Origin: Pseudomonas sp. DTU12.3
GTDB taxonomy: Bacteria > Pseudomonadota > Gammaproteobacteria > Pseudomonadales > Pseudomonadaceae
Assembly (NCBI RefSeq): GCF_004124275.1
Contig: NZ_CP027218.1
Location: 4,795,001 to 4,859,000 of the forward strand
Length of the DNA: 64,000 nucleotides
Direction: 5' to 3'
The position numbers were made by a program, and so were the translations under genes. Of the stretch, positions 43,387 to 52,110 are shown piece after piece (position 1 is the stretch's first letter; each line of letters opens with the position of its first letter). The notes beneath the pieces were generated by a model. It was not told where the DNA came from and did not search any database. It saw only the letters and a program-made list of their open reading frames with translations.

Positions 43387-43476
43387 TGTGGGAGCGAGCC
43401 TGCTCGCGAAGGCTATGTGTCAGTCGATAAATTGATCGACTGATTCACCGCTTTCGCGAGCAGGCTCGCTCCCACA
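43387..43476. repeat. REP inverted pair, family A, inside the oprH-phoP operon
   Basis: TGTGGGAGCGAGCCTGCTCG and its inverse lie in the 149-base gap between oprH and phoP on the minus strand, where the hairpin could lower read-through from oprH into phoPQ. Confidence 0.88.
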
Positions 43477-43495
43477 ATGATTTCGCTGTCGCTCC

Positions 43496-44101
43496 TTAGA
43501 AATAGTAGTTGGCCGACAGGTAAGTCTGCGCGCTGCTGGTCAAATCCAGCGAGCCTTGTTTGCTGCCACCGCTCTCTTTCATCTCGGTGCTGGCGTTGCT
43601 CATCAGGTAACGGTAACCGAGTTCGACCGAAGTGCTCTGCGAGACTTGCTGCAACACACCGAACTGGCCGCCGACGGCGTAACCGATGTCACTGTCGCGG
43701 CTGTAGCCTGGCGAATCCTGCGTCAATTTGGTCAAACCGGCCGTGGCGCCACCGAACAGCTTGGTGCTGCCGCCCACCGGATAGAACAGATCGTAGCTGC
43801 CCAGCAGGTTTTCCTGGCGCAGTTTAATGCCATTGTGCGAGCCCGACACATTATCGTAGGTGGCGTAGTAGCGACCCTGGCTGTTTTGCTGACCGAGGCG
43901 TACGCCGTAGGTGTTGTTGCCGTCGATGGCGCCGGTGGCATTCGGGTGACCGAGGTTGCCATTCAGTGCGCGGGACTTATCGATCTTGTCGCTGGTCTGG
44001 CCGAAAGTCAGGCCGGCGAAATTGGTGGTGTCGTCGGCGTTGGCCGCGATGCTGGAGCCTAACAGGGTAAATGCCAGCAGCAGTTTGTTAAAACGAGTCA
44101 T
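43496..44101 (-). CDS. oprH: Outer-membrane protein OprH
   Basis: A 201-residue outer-membrane beta-barrel. Signal peptide MTRFNKLLLAFTLLGSSIAANA is followed by repeated amphipathic strands (FAGLTFGQTSDKIDKS; YGVRLGQQNSQGRYYATYD; NLLGSYDLFYPVGG; TSVELGYRYLMSNAST) and ends in NYYF. Motifs and length match P. aeruginosa OprH, which stabilises LPS when Mg2+ is low. AGGAA before ATG 44101 is the ribosome site. An open frame running up to 44950 on this strand is not the gene's start. Confidence 0.92.
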   Translation of the reverse strand: MTRFNKLLLAFTLLGSSIAANADDTTNFAGLTFGQTSDKIDKSRALNGNLGHPNATGAIDGNNTYGVRLGQQNSQGRYYATYDNVSGSHNGIKLRQENLLGSYDLFYPVGGSTKLFGGATAGLTKLTQDSPGYSRDSDIGYAVGGQFGVLQQVSQSTSVELGYRYLMSNASTEMKESGGSKQGSLDLTSSAQTYLSANYYF

Positions 44102-44169
44102 GAGTATTTCCTCTTTCACAGTGCTGTTTGGGTATGGCGCAAGGTTACTGACCTGCCCCTGTACCTCCC

Positions 44170-44197
44170 CTGAACGCTCTCTGAACCTGACCTGAAT
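44170..44197 (-). promoter_or_regulatory. Triple direct repeat, probable PhoP box of oprH-phoP-phoQ
   Basis: Three CTGAA(C/T) units (44170-44175, 44181-44186, 44192-44197) recur every 11 bases on the plus strand; on the minus strand they read ATTCAG, GTTCAG, GTTCAG. Two adjacent units give the half-site-N5-half-site layout of OmpR-family boxes. They lie 70 bases upstream of oprH and near the divergent hydrolase start. Confidence 0.75.
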
Positions 44198-44245
44198 CAA
44201 ATCGACTAGGCTGTTTTGAACACTTTTCAATAAGGACACCCGACC

Positions 44246-45037
44246 ATGCGCCTGTTCCTCGCCCTCACGTTGCTGGCGGTCAGCAGCCTCACCCAGGCTG
44301 CGATCAAGACTGAAGAAATCCCCTATCAGAGTGCCGACGGTACGAAACTGATCGGTTACTACGCCTATGACGACGCCATAAAAGGCGCGCGCCCCGGCGT
44401 GGTCGTGGTGCACGAATGGTGGGGCCTGAACGATTACGCCAAACGCCGCGCGCGCGATCTCGCCGGGCTCGGCTACAGCGCGCTGGCAATCGATATGTAC
44501 GGCGAAGGCAAGAACACTGAACACCCGAAAGATGCGATGGCGTTCATGCAGGCGGCGACGGCGGACACGGCCGCCTCCAGCAAACGGTTTGACGCCGGGC
44601 TGAATTTGCTGAAGAAACAGCCACAGACCGACGTCAATAAAATCGCCGCTATCGGTTACTGCTTTGGCGGTGGCGTGGTGTTGAATGCGGCGCGTCAGGG
44701 TGAGCCGCTGGCCGGCGTGGTGAGTTTCCACGGTGCGCTGGCGACCAATACCCCGGCGACGCCTGGCAGCGTCAAGGCGAAAGTTCTGGTCGAGCATGGC
44801 GCGCTGGACAGCATGGTCACCCCGGCCAACGTCAGCGCATTCAAGGCGGAGATGGACAAGGCTGGCGTTGACTACACGTTCGTCAGCCTCGATGGCGCCA
44901 AGCACGGGTTTACCAATCCGGACGCCGATCGCCTGAGCCATGGCGACCACGGCGGTCCAGACATCGGTTACAACAAGGCGGCCGATGAAAAATCCTGGGC
45001 GGACATGAAAGCGTTCTTCCAGAAAATCTTTAGCTGA
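44246..45037 (+). CDS. Dienelactone hydrolase family protein, exported
   Basis: A 263-residue protein with a signal peptide (MRLFLALTLLAVSSLTQAA, cleavage about residue 19) and a dienelactone hydrolase fold: WWGLNDYAKRRARDLA, then AIGYCFGGG with Cys nucleophile, HGALDS with the catalytic Asp, and AKHGFT with His. Export of a DLH-type enzyme is unusual, since the classic enzymes are cytosolic. It diverges from oprH and shares the intergenic PhoP-type repeats, so PhoP control is possible. Substrate unknown. Confidence 0.88.
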   Translation: MRLFLALTLLAVSSLTQAAIKTEEIPYQSADGTKLIGYYAYDDAIKGARPGVVVVHEWWGLNDYAKRRARDLAGLGYSALAIDMYGEGKNTEHPKDAMAFMQAATADTAASSKRFDAGLNLLKKQPQTDVNKIAAIGYCFGGGVVLNAARQGEPLAGVVSFHGALATNTPATPGSVKAKVLVEHGALDSMVTPANVSAFKAEMDKAGVDYTFVSLDGAKHGFTNPDADRLSHGDHGGPDIGYNKAADEKSWADMKAFFQKIFS

Positions 45038-45057
45038 TCAGCGACACCGCGGCGCGG

Positions 45058-45136
45058 CCTTCGCGAGCAGGCTCGCTCCCACAGGGGATCTTCTGGGTGA
45101 CATAGATCCAGTGTGGGAGCGAGCCTGCTCGCGAAA
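45058..45136. repeat. REP inverted pair, family A
   Basis: CCTTCGCGAGCAGGCTCGCT and its inverse lie between the dienelactone hydrolase and the phosphopantetheinyl transferase genes. Confidence 0.88.
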
Positions 45137-45187
45137 GCTTCACCGCCAATCTCGACCTCGGCTCGACTAAACGGCAAAATGCCCGCC

Positions 45188-45913
45188 ATGAATCTCACCC
45201 CCGCCCTGCCCGCCTGCTGCACCGCGCTCGACAGCCACTGGCCGTTACCGACGGTGTTGCCTGATACCGTGCTGCTCAGCACCCACTTCGATCCGGCTCA
45301 ATTGCTGGGCGATGACTTTCGCCGAAGCGCCATCGAACCGCCGCCGAGCATTCAACGTTCGGTGGCCAAGCGACAGGCCGAGTTTCTCGCCGGACGTATC
45401 TGCGCCCGTGCAGCATTGCAGCAACTGGAAGGTTCGAGCGTGGTGCCGGCGATCGGTGAAGATCGCGCGCCGGTCTGGCCATCGCACATCTGCGGCTCGA
45501 TCACCCACAGCACCGGGCGTGCGGCGGCGATTGTCGCCAACAAAGAGCATTGGCGCGGTTTGGGTATGGACCTGGAGAATATTCTCGGCAGCGAACGCGC
45601 CGAGCGTCTCGCCGGGGAAATTCTCACCCCGGCAGAAATGCAGCGCATGGCTGCCGGCTCGCCGGAGCAACTGGCACTTTGCGTGACGCTGACGTTTTCG
45701 GTGAAAGAGAGCTTGTTCAAGGCGCTGTACCCGATTGTGCAGCAGCGCTTTTATTTCGAGCACGCTGAAGTGCTGGAGTGGACTGAGGCGGGTCAGGTGC
45801 GCTTGCGGCTGCTGACGGATTTGTCTGCGCAGTGGAGCAACGGGACGGAGCTGGACGCGCAGTTTGGAGTGCAGGATGGGCAGTTGTTGAGTCTGGTCAG
45901 CATTAAAGCCTGA
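45188..45913 (+). CDS. pcpS: 4'-phosphopantetheinyl transferase
   Basis: A 241-residue Sfp/EntD-type transferase. KRQAEFLAGRICARAAL is the N-terminal conserved region; SITHSTGRAAAIV, GLGMDLENI (the Mg-binding Asp-x-Glu) and FSVKESLFKALYP are the three signature motifs. It moves phosphopantetheine from CoA to acyl-carrier and peptide-carrier proteins. In Pseudomonas such an enzyme (PcpS) serves both primary and secondary metabolism; assigning that name rests on neighbourhood and length. A REP pair precedes it and the open frame of that REP is not part of the gene. Confidence 0.87.
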   Translation: MNLTPALPACCTALDSHWPLPTVLPDTVLLSTHFDPAQLLGDDFRRSAIEPPPSIQRSVAKRQAEFLAGRICARAALQQLEGSSVVPAIGEDRAPVWPSHICGSITHSTGRAAAIVANKEHWRGLGMDLENILGSERAERLAGEILTPAEMQRMAAGSPEQLALCVTLTFSVKESLFKALYPIVQQRFYFEHAEVLEWTEAGQVRLRLLTDLSAQWSNGTELDAQFGVQDGQLLSLVSIKA

Positions 45914-45935
45914 GGATTTTCGGCGCCTGTTCGGT

Positions 45936-46005
45936 CGCCTTCGCGAGCAAGCCCGCTCCCACATTTTGCAATGCATTCCCCTGTGGGAGCGGGCTTGCTC
46001 GCGAA
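45936..46005. repeat. REP inverted pair, family A
   Basis: CGCCTTCGCGAGCAAGCCCG and its inverse lie between two convergent genes. Confidence 0.88.
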
Positions 46006-46030
46006 GAAGCCAGCAAAACCACCACACCTC

Positions 46031-47641
46031 TCAACGGCGTTCCTGATTCCGCGGCCAACTCAGGCTGAAACACGCCCCACCCAAACTCTTGCTCTTGCCA
46101 ATGATCGCCCGGCCGTCATGCCAGTGAATGATCCGCCGTACAATCGACAACCCCAGACCATGCCCGCCCGACGCGCGTGTGCGGCTGTCATCCAGACGCA
46201 GAAACGGCGTAAAGATCCGTTCCCACGCCACCTCCGGCACACCCGGGCCGTCATCTTCAACATCGACCCGGCAGCGCAACTGCCCGACCTGATAACTCAC
46301 CGTCACGTTCGAGCGCGCATGACGCATCGCGTTGCTCACCAGGTTCTGCAACGCCCGGTGCAGATAACGCGGCTCGGCTTCGACCCAGGCATCGTCGTTA
46401 TCTGCGGCAGACAAACACAAACCGCGCAGCACCGTGACCTCGGCGCGCAACGGCGCCAGCTCTTCGATCACCTGATTGACCAGCGCATCGAGGTCTATTC
46501 GCTGGAACGTCAGCGCCGGCGAGCCCTGCTCCAGTCGCGCATAGGTGAGCATTTCGTCGACCAGTTTATCGAGGTCTTCGATGTCGTGGTCCATGCCTTC
46601 GCGGTACTTCTCCAGCGCTTGCGGGGTGGTCGCCGAGCCGATCATCTCGAGGCCGAAACGCAGGCGCGCTACCGGCGTGCGTAACTCGTGCGACACCGCG
46701 CGCACCAGTTCACGCTGGATCGCCAGCAACTGCTGCAAGTGTTCGGCCATGCCGTTGAACGCCGAGGCCAGACGCCCGACCGAGTCGGCACCGCGCGCCG
46801 GCACGCGGGTTTCCAGACTGCCTTTGGCGATCCGCGTGGCCGCCGCTTCGAGGCCGCGCAAACGTCGTTCGAGCTGGCGCACCAATAGATAAACGATCAG
46901 GCCGATCAAGCTCAGCCCCAACGCAGCAATCAGCACCAGCCATTCCGGCGGGTACGGATTCATCTGGTACAGCGGGCCGATCTCAAGCACCCACGGCGTG
47001 CCGACCATGCCGGCAAACACGCGGATCGAGTCGCCGCCCTTGCCCAACGCCATCACCGTGTCGCCTTCTGCCACGCGACGGCTCTGGTCTTCGTCCATGT
47101 CGGCATCGTTCACCGTGACCAGCCGCAGGTCGAAACCAAAACCTTTTTCTTCCTTTATCTGCGCAAGACGTTTCGGCTGTTCGGAGACCGGCACGCGCAC
47201 CAGCTCATCGGCCAGCAGATAAATAGTCGCGCGGGCCAACTGCTCACTGATCTGCTGCACCTCGCCCGTGAGAACAAGTTGTTCCTTGTCGCTGACCATT
47301 CGATAGACCTTGGCCGCGTGCGGCCCGGTCTGCTCGACCAGCGCCTGACCACGCTGCACGCGGGTGCGCTGGGACAGATCAAGATCGGTCTCGGAAATTT
47401 TCTTCAGCGCCAGCGGAATCCCCAGCAGACGTTCCCACACCAGCAGCGCGCGATGGCGCTCGGTCTCGTTCATCGGTTGCAGGTTGCCCGCCATCAGCGA
47501 AAACGTGCCGTGGGCCAGGCGCTCGCGGTATTGCTCGCTGCGCACCTGATTGAGCAGGTTCAACGCCAGTACGCCGAGCACCGCCACCAGAATCAGCGCT
47601 GCGCACATGCCGCCGTAGATGCGCAGGAAGATCGAATTCAC
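46031..47641 (-). CDS. Sensor histidine kinase, RstB-like
   Basis: A 536-residue kinase. TM1 (about 8-30), periplasmic domain of about 230 residues, TM2 (about 260-282), HAMP (LEAAATRIAKGSLETRVP), HisKA (AVSHELRTPVARLRFGLEM) and HATPase (NLVSNAMRHA; DDGPGV; GHGLGLSIVRRI). It overlaps the response regulator by 4 bases. Position near nrdA matches the PA1157-PA1158 pair (recalled); the stimulus is unknown. Confidence 0.9.
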   Translation of the reverse strand: MNSIFLRIYGGMCAALILVAVLGVLALNLLNQVRSEQYRERLAHGTFSLMAGNLQPMNETERHRALLVWERLLGIPLALKKISETDLDLSQRTRVQRGQALVEQTGPHAAKVYRMVSDKEQLVLTGEVQQISEQLARATIYLLADELVRVPVSEQPKRLAQIKEEKGFGFDLRLVTVNDADMDEDQSRRVAEGDTVMALGKGGDSIRVFAGMVGTPWVLEIGPLYQMNPYPPEWLVLIAALGLSLIGLIVYLLVRQLERRLRGLEAAATRIAKGSLETRVPARGADSVGRLASAFNGMAEHLQQLLAIQRELVRAVSHELRTPVARLRFGLEMIGSATTPQALEKYREGMDHDIEDLDKLVDEMLTYARLEQGSPALTFQRIDLDALVNQVIEELAPLRAEVTVLRGLCLSAADNDDAWVEAEPRYLHRALQNLVSNAMRHARSNVTVSYQVGQLRCRVDVEDDGPGVPEVAWERIFTPFLRLDDSRTRASGGHGLGLSIVRRIIHWHDGRAIIGKSKSLGGACFSLSWPRNQERR

Positions 47642-48360
47642 AGCGACAGGTCTACGCAGGCTTCAGGGACGAACAGATAACCTTTGCTGCGAATGGTCTT
47701 GATCAGGCGCGGATGATCGGGATCGTCACCGATTTTCGGGCGGATCCGCGAGATGCGTACATCGATCGAGCGGTCCTGGCCGTCGTAGCCAATGCCGCGC
47801 AGGGCGGTGAAGATTTCTTCGCGCGAAAGAATCCGCCCGGCGTTGGACACCAGCAGCCAGAGCAGGTCGAATTCAGCGCTGGTCAACTCGATGCCGTTGT
47901 CGCTCAGCCAGGCTTCGCGCAGGGCGTTGTCGACCACCAACGGGCCGAATTGCAACCGGCGAGATTTTTCCGCGACCGGCTCGGCACTGTCACTGCGGCG
48001 CAGCAACGCCTGAATTCGCGCCAGCAGCAATCGTGGACGCACCGGTTTGCAGACGTAATCGTCGGCGCCGAGGTCGAGGCCCTGAATCTGGTCGGCATCG
48101 TCGGTGCGCGCGGTGAGCATCAGGATCGGCCCGTCGAATTGGTTGCGTACCTTGCGGCAAATGCTCAGGCCGTCTTCACCGGGCAACATCAGGTCGAGGA
48201 TCACCAGATCCGGTTGTTCCTTGATGATGCGTGCCGCCGCCAGCGCGCCGTTGCCTTCGATGTCGACGCGCAGTCCATTGGCTTGCAGGTAGTCGCGCGT
48301 CAGTTCGGCCAGTCGCTGGTCATCCTCGACGATCAAAACCTGAAAGGCTTGTTGCTCCAC
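47638..48360 (-). CDS. Response regulator, OmpR family
   Basis: A 240-residue regulator: receiver with LIVEDDQRLAELTRDYLQ, ILDLMLPGEDGLS (phospho-Asp) and DDYVCKPV, then winged helix (LTSAEFDLLWLLVSN; VRISRIRPKIGDD; IRSKGYLFVP). Start is GTG 48360 with GAGG 6 bases upstream; an upstream open frame runs into the repeat and is dismissed. It is the first gene of the regulator-kinase operon and reads away from nrdA. Targets unknown. Confidence 0.9.
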   Translation of the reverse strand: MEQQAFQVLIVEDDQRLAELTRDYLQANGLRVDIEGNGALAAARIIKEQPDLVILDLMLPGEDGLSICRKVRNQFDGPILMLTARTDDADQIQGLDLGADDYVCKPVRPRLLLARIQALLRRSDSAEPVAEKSRRLQFGPLVVDNALREAWLSDNGIELTSAEFDLLWLLVSNAGRILSREEIFTALRGIGYDGQDRSIDVRISRIRPKIGDDPDHPRLIKTIRSKGYLFVPEACVDLSL

Positions 48361-48419
48361 CGGTGACCTCTGCTTTCTGTTTTTATTAATAAAGGATGGC
48401 CCAGACACACACGATCCCC

Positions 48420-48504
48420 TGTAGGAGCTGACGAGTGAAACGAGGCTGCGATCTTTTGATTTTTTTTCAAGATCAAAAGATCGCAGCCTTCGGCAGCTCC
48501 TACA
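48420..48504. repeat. Inverted repeat pair, family B with a variant arm
   Basis: The right arm is standard (GATCGCAGCCTTCGGCAGCT) but the left arm reads GAGCTGACGAGTGAAACGAG, longer than usual before GCTGCGATC. The arms pair only at their ends, leaving a bulge. Confidence 0.8.
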
Positions 48505-48760
48505 GGGATCCTCCCGTCTTTTTGTCATGTTTCGGGAGGATAAGAATGCGTTCACATGGGCCGATTGTATAAACGGCGTACAGCCAGAACACAAGTCGGT
48601 AAATGCGTTCGGACACGGCGGTTTTTTGTGGTAGGGTTCGCGCCCTTAAAAATCCGCTGAAGCGTTTTTCCCGGTGAGAAATCGGTGACAAACGGTCTAG
48701 CTCAGCAGGTTCGCGGCCTACACGAGAATTCGACCTTTCTTACACAATTTACGCACAGGT

Positions 48761-48769
48761 TTATCCACA
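48761..48769 (+). promoter_or_regulatory. DnaA box (TTATCCACA) upstream of nrdA
   Basis: A perfect match to TTATNCACA. DnaA binding at nrdAB promoters is known in E. coli and links dNTP supply to replication; here the site is 434 bases before nrdA. Confidence 0.55.
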
Positions 48770-48795
48770 GGTAGTACGTTGCAACACCCCTCAAA

Positions 48796-48842
48796 ACGCA
48801 TTATCTTGTAGCACGGCGCAAAAAAAACCCTACATATAGGGT
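48796..48842 (+). promoter_or_regulatory. Tandem NrdR-type boxes upstream of nrdA
   Basis: ACCCTACATATAGGGT (48827-48842) matches the NrdR consensus ACACWATATATWGTGT at 13 of 16 positions within a longer 9-4-9 palindrome (48824-48845). A weaker second site (48796-48811, about 11 of 16) has its centre 31 bases away, the helix-phase spacing of NrdR pairs. Confidence 0.65.
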
Positions 48843-48845
48843 TTT

Positions 48846-49202
48846 CGACTCAAACGCCCAACCACATTTCAGACCTGAAACTCAAGCGATTTATTGCCGG
48901 TTTCCGGTTGAACCAAGCAAGTTTTCTGAAGCCCAAACCGCACTTGCGGATGGCACCGTTTTTTAGCTCGGAAACGACCGAAACGGTACGGGTGTTGCAG
49001 TCATTACTGTCACCCGGGATGGAACCAGGCTCGAGCCTTGGCTCGCAGCCAAAACTTCGGCAGGGACGCGGCGTCATTAGCCTTTTTCCTACTGGTCCGA
49101 AGTTGTTATGCCCGACGCCCGTCGGTTGTAGTGCTTCTGGCCAGAACGGTGGGCACCATGATGGTGCCCAAACAAACATAGAGAATGTGGAGATCACCCC
49201 CC
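48846..49202 (+). ncRNA. Candidate long structured leader of nrdA
   Basis: About 357 bases between the NrdR boxes and nrdA hold no convincing gene but several perfect hairpins: CGAGCC-TT-GGCTCG, and GGGCACCAT-G-ATGGTGCCC (49151-49169) just before the ribosome site. If transcription starts near the NrdR boxes this would be a long 5' leader. No riboswitch class is recognised. Confidence 0.35.
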
Positions 49203-52097
49203 ATGCAAACCGACACAACTCGCGAGAACCCGCAGGGAACCTTGCCGCAGGCCGCCGATTCGACTTCGGATCTGGCAGCCACCGCGCCTGGTCAACTGCG
49301 CGTGATCAAGCGTAATGGCACTGTCGTTCCTTACACCGATGACAAGATCACCGTCGCTATCACCAAAGCGTTTCTCGCAGTTGAGGGCGGCACTGCTGCC
49401 GCTTCGTCGCGAATCCACGACACCGTTGCCCGCCTGACCGAACAAGTCACCGCGACCTTCAAGCGTCGCATGCCTTCGGGCGGCACCATCCACATCGAAG
49501 AAATCCAGGACCAGGTTGAACTGGCCCTGATGCGTGCCGGCGAGCAGAAAGTGGCGCGCGACTACGTGATCTACCGTGACGGCCGTTCGAAAGAACGCGC
49601 TGCCCACGCCCCGGCGGAAGAGGCGGTCAACGCTCACCCGTCGATCCGCATCACCCGTGCCGATGGCAGCCTGGCGCCGCTGGACATGGGCCGCCTGAAC
49701 ACCATCGTCACCGAAGCATGCGAAGGCCTGGCCGAAGTCGACGGCGACCTGATCCAGCGCGAAACCCTGAAAAACCTCTACGACGGCGTAGCGCTGACCG
49801 ACGTCAACACCGCTCTGGTGATGACCGCGCGCACCCTGGTTGAGCGCGAGCCGAACTACTCGTTCGTGACCGCCCGCCTGCTGATGGACACCCTGCGTGC
49901 CGAAGGCCTGGGCTTCCTCGGTGTGGCCGAAAGCGCCACTCACCACGAAATGGTCGACCTGTACGCCAAGGCGCTGCCGGCCTACATCGCCAAAGGTATC
50001 GAGTTCGAACTGCTGAACCCTGTGCTGGCCTCCTTCGACCTGGAAAAACTGGGCAAGGCGATCAACCACGAGCGCGATCAGCAATTCACCTACCTGGGCC
50101 TGCAAACCCTGTACGACCGTTACTTCATCCACAAGGATGGCGTGCGTTTCGAACTGCCGCAGATCTTCTTCATGCGCGTGGCCATGGGCCTGGCGATCGA
50201 AGAGAAGAACAAAGAAGACCGTGCGATCGAGTTCTACAACCTGCTGTCGTCCTTCGACTACATGTCTTCGACGCCAACACTGTTCAACGCCGGTACTCTG
50301 CGTCCACAGCTGTCGAGCTGCTACCTGACCACCGTGCCGGATGACCTGTCGGGCATCTACCACGCGATCCACGACAACGCCATGTTGTCGAAATTCGCTG
50401 GCGGCCTGGGCAATGACTGGACGCCGGTGCGTGCACTGGGTTCGTACATCAAGGGCACCAACGGCAAGTCGCAAGGCGTGGTTCCGTTCCTCAAGGTAGT
50501 GAACGACACCGCTGTAGCCGTCAACCAGGGTGGCAAGCGCAAAGGCGCTGTTTGTGCCTACCTGGAAACCTGGCACATGGACATCGAAGAGTTCATCGAG
50601 CTGCGCAAGAACACCGGTGATGATCGTCGTCGTACCCACGACATGAACACCGCCAACTGGATTCCTGACCTGTTCATGAAGCGTGTCTTCGATGACGGCA
50701 AGTGGACCCTGTTCTCGCCATCCGAAGTTCCGGACCTGCACGACCTGACCGGTAAAGCCTTCGAAGAGCGCTACGAGTACTACGAAGCCCTGACCGAATA
50801 CCCGGGCAAGGTCAAACTGTTCAAGACCATCCAGGCCAAAGACCTGTGGCGCAAAATGCTTTCCATGCTGTTTGAAACCGGCCACCCATGGCTGACTTTC
50901 AAAGACCCGTGCAACCTGCGCAGCCCGCAGCAGCACGTCGGCGTGGTTCACAGCTCGAACCTGTGCACCGAAATCACCTTGAACACCAACAAGGACGAGA
51001 TCGCCGTTTGCAACCTGGGCTCGATCAACCTGCCGAACCACATCGTCAACGGCAAGCTGGACACCGCCAAGCTGGAACGCACCGTGAACACCGCAGTACG
51101 CATGCTCGATAACGTTATCGACATCAACTACTACTCGGTGCCACAAGCGAAGAACTCCAACTTCAAGCACCGTCCGGTCGGTCTGGGCATCATGGGCTTC
51201 CAGGACGCGCTGTACCTGCAGCACATCCCTTACGGTTCCGACGCTGCCGTCGAGTTCGCCGACAAGTCGATGGAAGCGGTCAGCTACTACGCGATCCAGG
51301 CTTCCTGCGACCTGGCTGATGAGCGCGGTGCGTACGAGACGTTCCAGGGTTCGCTGTGGTCCAAAGGCATCCTGCCGCTGGATTCGCAACAGATCCTGAT
51401 CGAGCAGCGTGGCCAGAAGTACATCGATGTCGACCTGAACGAATCCCTCGACTGGGCACCGGTTCGCGCCCGTGTACAGAAAGGCATTCGTAACTCGAAC
51501 ATCATGGCCATCGCACCGACCGCGACCATCGCCAACATCACTGGCGTATCGCAGTCGATCGAACCGACTTATCAGAACCTGTATGTGAAATCGAACCTGT
51601 CGGGCGAATTCACCGTGATCAACCCGTACCTGGTTCGCGACCTCAAGGCTCGCGGTCTGTGGGACTCGGTCATGATCAACGACCTGAAGTACTACGACGG
51701 TTCGGTTCAGCAGATCGAGCGCATCCCGCAAGAACTCAAAGAGCTCTACGCGACCGCGTTCGAAGTGGACACCAAGTGGATCGTTGACGCGGCCAGCCGT
51801 CGTCAGAAGTGGATCGACCAGGCCCAATCGCTGAACCTGTACATCGCTGGTGCATCGGGCAAGAAGCTCGACGTGACCTACCGCATGGCCTGGTACCGTG
51901 GTCTGAAAACCACTTACTACCTCCGTGCCCTGGCCGCGACCAGCACCGAGAAGTCGACCATCAACACCGGCAAGCTGAACGCTGTATCCAGCGGCGGCAA
52001 CCACGGCGACGATTCGGTTCTGGCAGCTCCTGCCGGTCCGGCGCCAGTGCCAAAGGCTTGCGCCATTGACGAGCCGGATTGCGAAGCTTGCCAATAA
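49203..52097 (+). CDS. nrdA: Ribonucleoside-diphosphate reductase alpha chain, class Ia
   Basis: A 964-residue NrdA. Two ATP-cone regions precede the catalytic barrel (KRNGTVVPYTDDKITVAITK, about residues 38-57, and ITRADGSLAPLDMGRLNTIV, about 156-175). The active-site Cys region (SSNLCTEITLN), the CNLGSINL segment, the Tyr pair needed for radical transfer, and the C-terminal CAIDEPDCEACQ that re-reduces the site are visible. It makes dNDPs from NDPs with NrdB. ATG 49203 (MQTDTTREN) has GGAG about 9 bases upstream. nrdB, usually next, is not in the window. Confidence 0.97.
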   Translation: MQTDTTRENPQGTLPQAADSTSDLAATAPGQLRVIKRNGTVVPYTDDKITVAITKAFLAVEGGTAAASSRIHDTVARLTEQVTATFKRRMPSGGTIHIEEIQDQVELALMRAGEQKVARDYVIYRDGRSKERAAHAPAEEAVNAHPSIRITRADGSLAPLDMGRLNTIVTEACEGLAEVDGDLIQRETLKNLYDGVALTDVNTALVMTARTLVEREPNYSFVTARLLMDTLRAEGLGFLGVAESATHHEMVDLYAKALPAYIAKGIEFELLNPVLASFDLEKLGKAINHERDQQFTYLGLQTLYDRYFIHKDGVRFELPQIFFMRVAMGLAIEEKNKEDRAIEFYNLLSSFDYMSSTPTLFNAGTLRPQLSSCYLTTVPDDLSGIYHAIHDNAMLSKFAGGLGNDWTPVRALGSYIKGTNGKSQGVVPFLKVVNDTAVAVNQGGKRKGAVCAYLETWHMDIEEFIELRKNTGDDRRRTHDMNTANWIPDLFMKRVFDDGKWTLFSPSEVPDLHDLTGKAFEERYEYYEALTEYPGKVKLFKTIQAKDLWRKMLSMLFETGHPWLTFKDPCNLRSPQQHVGVVHSSNLCTEITLNTNKDEIAVCNLGSINLPNHIVNGKLDTAKLERTVNTAVRMLDNVIDINYYSVPQAKNSNFKHRPVGLGIMGFQDALYLQHIPYGSDAAVEFADKSMEAVSYYAIQASCDLADERGAYETFQGSLWSKGILPLDSQQILIEQRGQKYIDVDLNESLDWAPVRARVQKGIRNSNIMAIAPTATIANITGVSQSIEPTYQNLYVKSNLSGEFTVINPYLVRDLKARGLWDSVMINDLKYYDGSVQQIERIPQELKELYATAFEVDTKWIVDAASRRQKWIDQAQSLNLYIAGASGKKLDVTYRMAWYRGLKTTYYLRALAATSTEKSTINTGKLNAVSSGGNHGDDSVLAAPAGPAPVPKACAIDEPDCEACQ

Positions 52098-52110
52098 GCT
52101 GAGCTGAGTC

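Noticed and set aside
43496..44950. A long frame that would extend oprH to 484 residues
   Set aside because: The extra part is antisense to the dienelactone hydrolase gene and lacks a signal peptide; the OprH signal peptide and ribosome site set the start at 44101.
48824..48845. The palindrome around CATA upstream of nrdA as a terminator
   Set aside because: It lacks a GC-rich stem and the central ATATA core fits an NrdR box better; position before nrdA favours an operator.
48908..49315. A 135-codon frame in the nrdA leader that continues into nrdA out of frame
   Set aside because: No ribosome site, no recognisable protein features and it overlaps the true nrdA start in another frame; the region is better seen as leader DNA.
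49194..52094. A 966-codon open frame antisense to nrdA
   Set aside because: Mirror frame of a highly biased gene; composition rich in Val, Gln and Arg typical of antisense shadows.
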